A stretch of 9,233 bases of DNA from Methanosarcina sp. Lineage in GTDB: Archaea; Halobacteriota; Methanosarcinia; Methanosarcinales; Methanosarcinaceae. Shown in pieces: positions 6,807-9,233 of the stretch. Positions within the stretch are counted from its first letter, which is position 1. Every line of letters starts with the position of its first letter. The stretch is taken from the NCBI GenBank assembly GCA_013330315.1, contig DUIO01000209.1:7245-16477 (forward strand), written 5' to 3'. A program made the position numbers and the translations under genes. A model generated the notes under the pieces. That model made no database searches. It was not told the origin of the DNA and worked only from the letters and a program-made list of their open reading frames with translations.

Positions 6807-6952
6807 GCAAATTACGAGCTGCAAATAAATTTTGGTGGCTTTCTCCCGCCTGCCTGGGTATCGCTCAAGAGTGAAAAGTAATTATTTCAAAGTGGAATTT
6901 TGCATTAACATAAGCAATAAATTTCACACATATGGGCAACAAGTAGATAAGA

Positions 6953-6974
6953 ATAAACATTACATAAACATAAC
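6953..6974. repeat. 11-bp tandem direct repeat upstream of atwA
   Basis: ATAAACATTAC followed immediately by ATAAACATAAC on the plus strand: two 11-base units differing at one position. The 11-bp period is one helical turn, which would put two copies of a protein on the same DNA face. The sequence is AT-rich, so chance is a real alternative. Confidence 0.4.
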
Positions 6975-7004
6975 GCATTATTTTGTCACTGTGAACATCC
7001 ATAA

Positions 7005-7018
7005 CCAACATCAGTTGG
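7005..7018. repeat. Small inverted repeat after the HAD gene
   Basis: CCAAC-ATCA-GTTGG, 5-bp stem with a 4-base loop, about 24 bases past the HAD stop codon in the transcript direction. It is not followed by a T-run, so a terminator role is doubtful; it could be a 3' end stabiliser or chance. Confidence 0.25.
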
Positions 7019-7041
7019 CAAGTTCGCTGATTTCTCGTTAT

Positions 7042-7842
7042 TTATATTCCTTTTATCACATCCACGACCTTTATTATGTCATCGAGAACTATATCTGCTG
7101 CTTTTCTGAGTTCTTCGGGTCTCTTATCCCCCTGCTGGACTGTCATTACCCCTATATCTGCTGCCCTGAGTGCGAGAATATCGTTAATCCCGTCCCCTAC
7201 CATAACTACTTTTTCATACTTGCTTTTGAGTTCAAGCACAACTTTTTCCTTCATAAACGGGTCTGCAAAGGCAAATACTCTTTCCAGGGGAATATTTATT
7301 AACGCTGCAAGTTGTGTGAGGGCGGACATTCTATCCCCTGATGCTATATAAACGTCAACTTCCATGGCCTGCAGAATCTGGACGGTCTGAAGTGTCTTAC
7401 TGAATACCTGCCCTCCCGTGCTGAGCACATATGGTATTCTCTTTGCTTCCGAATCTACTATTAGACCTGCCGCAAGATAAATGCTGTCAGGGCAGCGGAC
7501 TGTAACTGCTTTGAGTACATCCTGTACATCTCCCATAAGAAGGGAGGCCTCTCTTATGATTTCACATGCAATCTCCGGTGTGAACTGTCCTTTTGAACAG
7601 CTTATGCCTATTGAGACGCTGTATCCCTTTATAAACTCAAATAAAGACATATCTCTGCTCGAGTGCAGGATTATTTCTTTTTCCGTATTAAGAGCTACAA
7701 GGCCGCAGCCGTTTTTCTTTGCAACAATGGCAGTGCTCTCTATATTTTCGAAAATACTCCCCGTTATGGGGTCTTTTGCAACTCTGTACATATGTAGAAG
7801 AGTTCCGGCACTGTCAAAGACCACTGCAATTCTTCTGGCCAT
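7042..7842 (-). CDS. HAD-superfamily protein resembling a soluble P-type ATPase phosphorylation domain
   Basis: 266 residues, no membrane segment. HAD motif I is FDSAGTL (9-15): nucleophile D10 is present but the usual second aspartate (DxD) is alanine, as in phosphonatases (DxAGT) and comparable to the DKTGT of P-type ATPases, which lowers the odds of a standard phosphatase. Motif II is ASGD (167-170), motif III lysine K198 or K200, motif IV MVGDGINDILAL (214-225) followed by ADIGV. The latter block closely matches the P-type ATPase hinge, as in the soluble P-type-ATPase-like group (COG4087-type). The middle (about 20-135) is an insert in the cap/N-domain position with C46, C82, C93 and C117. 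No cation-transport helices are present, so it is not a pump. The ATG at 7840-7842 lacks a visible ribosome site and lies about 70 bases after a TATA box. It precedes atwA by 247 bases on the same strand; link to MCR activation is unproven. The substrate is unknown. Confidence 0.8.
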   Translation of the reverse strand: MARRIAVVFDSAGTLLHMYRVAKDPITGSIFENIESTAIVAKKNGCGLVALNTEKEIILHSSRDMSLFEFIKGYSVSIGISCSKGQFTPEIACEIIREASLLMGDVQDVLKAVTVRCPDSIYLAAGLIVDSEAKRIPYVLSTGGQVFSKTLQTVQILQAMEVDVYIASGDRMSALTQLAALINIPLERVFAFADPFMKEKVVLELKSKYEKVVMVGDGINDILALRAADIGVMTVQQGDKRPEELRKAADIVLDDIIKVVDVIKGI

Positions 7843-7860
7843 GTCAAATGATTTATCTAT

Positions 7861-7905
7861 AAAATAAAAAAATCTTTTTGAAAACAGAGAAAAACAGCCG
7901 GAAAA
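7861..7905 (-). terminator. T-rich terminator after the presenilin-like gene
   Basis: In the transcript sense this stretch carries several T-runs (CTTTTTC, GTTTTTC, GTTTTC, then seven Ts at 7866-7872) beginning about 55 bases past the presenilin stop. Archaeal termination depends on T-tracts without a required hairpin, so this fits. It lies downstream of the HAD gene's TATA box, so the tract could also attenuate HAD transcripts. Confidence 0.45.
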
Positions 7906-7910
7906 AGTAA

Positions 7911-7920
7911 ATTTATAAAA
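7911..7920 (-). promoter_or_regulatory. TATA box candidate for the HAD gene
   Basis: TTTTATAAAT in the transcript sense, about 70 bases before the HAD ATG. A start 23-27 bases downstream would give a leader of about 45 bases. A second TATA-like TTTTATAG near 7857-7864 is too close to the ATG to serve it. Confidence 0.4.
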
Positions 7921-7959
7921 ATAAATGAAGTTGTGAACTAAATTTCTAATTATAATCCC

Positions 7960-8853
7960 TTACAAAATTGAGGCTCCAGAAAGCAGGACCCCTGCAAAAA
8001 AACCGAGAATTGCTCCCGAATTCAGGAAAGGCAGCCCTGCCTGAGGATTTCCTCTCATTACCAGGATAGACAGAAGTATATGTCCTGCAAGAGTCCCCAG
8101 CATTGCCCCGAGTACAGGGTATGAAAGTCCTCCGTTTTCCATGAATACGTTTGCGGAAACAACCAGCAAAGTAGGCATTACCGCATCTCCGAGACCCATG
8201 AAAAAGGCTTCACGCTTTTCTCCTGCTTTAAAACTTTCTTTCACGAACGAATAGTCCCGATTCTTTGGAATTATAAACAGAATCGGAAGCTTAAGGTCCA
8301 TTACACCTTCGGCCATGGTTATCATGTGTTTTGTCTTATATACCGAAATAGCATCGTAAACTGCAAGCAGAACCAGCAGGACTATTACAGGGATTACGGA
8401 AAGCGAAATCCCTATCAGGGCACTGACTCCGGCTGCTATGCATACTCCAAGAATATCGATTATATACCATTCCGGGTACTTGTAAAGCAAGACAGTCAAC
8501 CCTACAGAAAGCAGAATCGATATTATGTCTTCAAGCCCTGCAAGAGAAGGGACCAGTGTGAGAAGTGCGAAAAATACATAGTATAAGGTACTAACTATAG
8601 CGAAGTATATTAGTAAACTGACAATCCATTTCATGTTTTTCTTTATTGCTATCAGGACAAAAAGAGTAAAAACCAGGATCATTACGATATAATAAATTGA
8701 ATTGGAAATCTGAGTGGGGTCTTCAAAAGCCTGCATTTCGCTCGTTTCCATTGGCGTTGACAATAAGAGGGAAAGGGCCTGCACTATCAGGATCAGTCCT
8801 GCCATGGAAAGAATTGGTAAATAATCTTTGAATGAATGTTCGCTAGAACTCAA
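7960..8853 (-). CDS. Presenilin-like A22 family intramembrane aspartyl protease
   Basis: 297 residues, strongly hydrophobic, with about nine predicted membrane spans (about 12-32, 52-70, 76-100, 108-124, 130-147, 151-168, 216-236, 245-265, 273-293), the presenilin/signal-peptide-peptidase topology. The catalytic pair is present: YD (D167) at the end of span 6 and GLGD (D223) in span 7. The polar stretch 169-215 between them matches the usual large loop. The third hallmark, PAL, appears as PFL within GLPFLN (273-278), as in a subset of archaeal members. It would cut membrane-embedded helices, perhaps signal-peptide remnants or membrane proteins; substrates are unknown. The start is TTG (8851-8853), supported by AAGGAG eight bases upstream; the next in-frame ATG is codon 17, inside the first span. 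Own TATA box at 8897-8908 and a T-rich terminator downstream suggest a separate transcript, so no functional tie to the MCR genes is implied. Confidence 0.88.
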   Translation of the reverse strand: MSSSEHSFKDYLPILSMAGLILIVQALSLLLSTPMETSEMQAFEDPTQISNSIYYIVMILVFTLFVLIAIKKNMKWIVSLLIYFAIVSTLYYVFFALLTLVPSLAGLEDIISILLSVGLTVLLYKYPEWYIIDILGVCIAAGVSALIGISLSVIPVIVLLVLLAVYDAISVYKTKHMITMAEGVMDLKLPILFIIPKNRDYSFVKESFKAGEKREAFFMGLGDAVMPTLLVVSANVFMENGGLSYPVLGAMLGTLAGHILLSILVMRGNPQAGLPFLNSGAILGFFAGVLLSGASIL

Positions 8854-8861
8854 GTACTAAA

Positions 8862-8867
8862 CTCCTT
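8862..8867 (-). promoter_or_regulatory. Shine-Dalgarno AAGGAG fixing the protease TTG start
   Basis: AAGGAG on the minus strand, eight bases from TTG at 8851-8853. There is no ATG or GTG nearby in frame, so the rare start codon is well supported. Confidence 0.7.
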
Positions 8868-8896
8868 ATTTCTTGACACTATCCCTTTTCTATTCC

Positions 8897-8908
8897 TTTA
8901 TATATTTA
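8897..8908 (-). promoter_or_regulatory. TATA box for the presenilin-like gene
   Basis: TAAATATATAAA in the transcript sense, a close match to the archaeal TATA element, 43 bases before the TTG start. A start about 25 bases downstream gives a leader of about 20 bases that includes the ribosome site. Confidence 0.6.
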
Positions 8909-8930
8909 CTCTATCTTCTGTCTTCAATTT

Positions 8931-9200
8931 TTATGCCCTCTTATCTATGATCCGTTTTTGCCAATTATCTGCCTTCTCCATATTTTTTTCCAGAAATCTT
9001 GATGGACCTGTTATTTTCCAAATTTTTTGTTTTACGAATAATTCTCCTGCTTTCGTAAAATTGACTTCAGGGTTGCGTAATTCCGTTTCGGGTTTCTTCT
9101 GGGCTTTTGACAGTATCCTCCAAAAACAGATTCGAGATAATAGATACATAAATAGTTTGTGCAAAAAATTATATAGAATAACTGTGTAAAAAATAACCAA
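8931..9200 (-). CDS. Doubtful short hypothetical frame, possibly a decayed gene
   Basis: An open frame of up to 89 codons, starting with TTG (9198-9200) without a ribosome site. The first 30 residues are hydrophobic but read from very AT-rich DNA. The part after about residue 30 is charged and lysine/glutamate rich (KAQKKPETELRNPEV, later RFLEKNMEKADNWQKR), more like real coding sequence. A good GGAGGAT lies at 9115-9121 inside the frame, but no ATG, GTG or TTG follows at usable distance; the nearest is a CTG at 9111-9113, so a lost start codon is possible. I recognise no family. The remaining bases to 9233 are AT-rich with nothing identifiable. An opposite-strand frame overlaps it and is no more convincing. 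Confidence 0.2.
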   Translation of the reverse strand: MVIFYTVILYNFLHKLFMYLLSRICFWRILSKAQKKPETELRNPEVNFTKAGELFVKQKIWKITGPSRFLEKNMEKADNWQKRIIDKRA

Positions 9201-9233
9201 TAATAGAAAAATAATAAATATAGAAATTCGCTC

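Larger units (their letters stand above)
6795..7041 (-). promoter_or_regulatory. 247-base leader upstream of atwA
   Basis: No coding frame is convincing here. The stretch lacks a sense-direction T-run right after the HAD stop, so read-through from the HAD gene is possible. The best TATA-like sequence in the transcript sense is GAAATTTATTGC near 6923-6934; a start about 25 bases later would leave an atwA leader of about 100 bases. Other contents: an 11-bp tandem repeat (6953-6974), a 9-base dyad TCAC-T-GTGA (6986-6994) and a small CCAAC/GTTGG stem (7005-7018). Repeated sites of this kind upstream of atwA suggest regulated expression, but no transcription start can be fixed by eye. Confidence 0.4.

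Noticed and set aside
6795..6824. N-terminal extension of AtwA by ten residues
   Set aside because: The extension would begin upstream of a perfectly spaced GGAGGA that serves the ATG at 6792-6794, and AtwA proteins are expected to begin just before the first ABC strand.
6832..7302. Plus-strand open frame crossing the atwA leader and HAD 3' end
   Set aside because: Translation of the leader part is low-complexity and the rest is antisense to the conserved HAD motif IV region; no initiation signals.
7042..7842. HAD protein as a true cation-transporting P-type ATPase or a fragment of one
   Set aside because: There are no membrane helices, the length is complete with its own start, and motif I is DSAGT rather than DKTGT.
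8836..9189. Plus-strand open frame of 117 codons at the right edge
   Set aside because: Phe/Ser/Leu-rich translation typical of the reverse of Lys/Glu codons; it also covers the minus-strand TATA box and ribosome site of the protease gene.
1..9233. CRISPR array, insertion sequence, tRNA or rRNA
   Set aside because: No regularly spaced repeats, transposase motifs with terminal repeats, or recognisable tRNA/rRNA sequences were seen on either strand.

Overview
The window comes from a methanogenic archaeon, almost certainly a Methanosarcina or close relative. The evidence is a run of methanogen-only marker proteins (Mmp7, 17, 15, 5, 6, 3) behind the methyl-coenzyme M reductase (MCR) activation ATPase AtwA. 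AT-rich TATA-type promoters without bacterial -35/-10 pairs, strong GGAGG ribosome sites, and a moderate-GC coding / AT-rich intergenic contrast fit the same assignment. None of the eight complete recognised genes ends in TAG, which is compatible with a pyrrolysine-using Methanosarcina. All supported genes lie on the minus strand, so transcription runs from high to low coordinates.

Layout in transcription order. 9233-8934: AT-rich, with only a doubtful short reading frame. 8853-7960: presenilin-type (family A22) intramembrane aspartyl protease with its own TATA box and a TTG start fixed by a Shine-Dalgarno site, followed by a T-rich terminator. 7842-7042: soluble HAD protein resembling the P domain of P-type ATPases. 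7041-6795: 247-base leader containing small dyads and an 11-bp tandem repeat. 6794-5181: AtwA (component A2), two ABC nucleotide-binding domains with a zinc-ribbon insert in the first. After 41 bases containing a perfect hairpin comes mmp3 (5139-3544). A 146-base AT-rich leader with a perfect 7-bp palindrome follows, then a compact five-gene block mmp6, mmp5, mmp15, mmp17, mmp7 (3397 to beyond base 1). Spacings in that block range from a 4-base overlap to 6 bases.

How they work together. MCR carries Ni-containing F430 that must be reduced to Ni(I) to be active. AtwA hydrolyses ATP for this. From established work, Mmp3, Mmp7 and Mmp17, with McrC (not in this window), form the large activation complex on MCR. 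Mmp5, Mmp6 and Mmp15 have no settled role. Mmp15 here retains both cysteines that hold the [4Fe-4S] cluster in the 2-hydroxyacyl-CoA dehydratase activator ATPases, so it is a candidate second ATP-driven electron or cluster-handling module. The window is therefore best read as an MCR activation and cofactor-supply locus with two different ATPase types, plus two upstream genes (HAD, presenilin-like) of unproven connection.

Limits: assignments come from recognising family motifs by eye, and no searches were run. Promoters, operators and terminators are sequence guesses.
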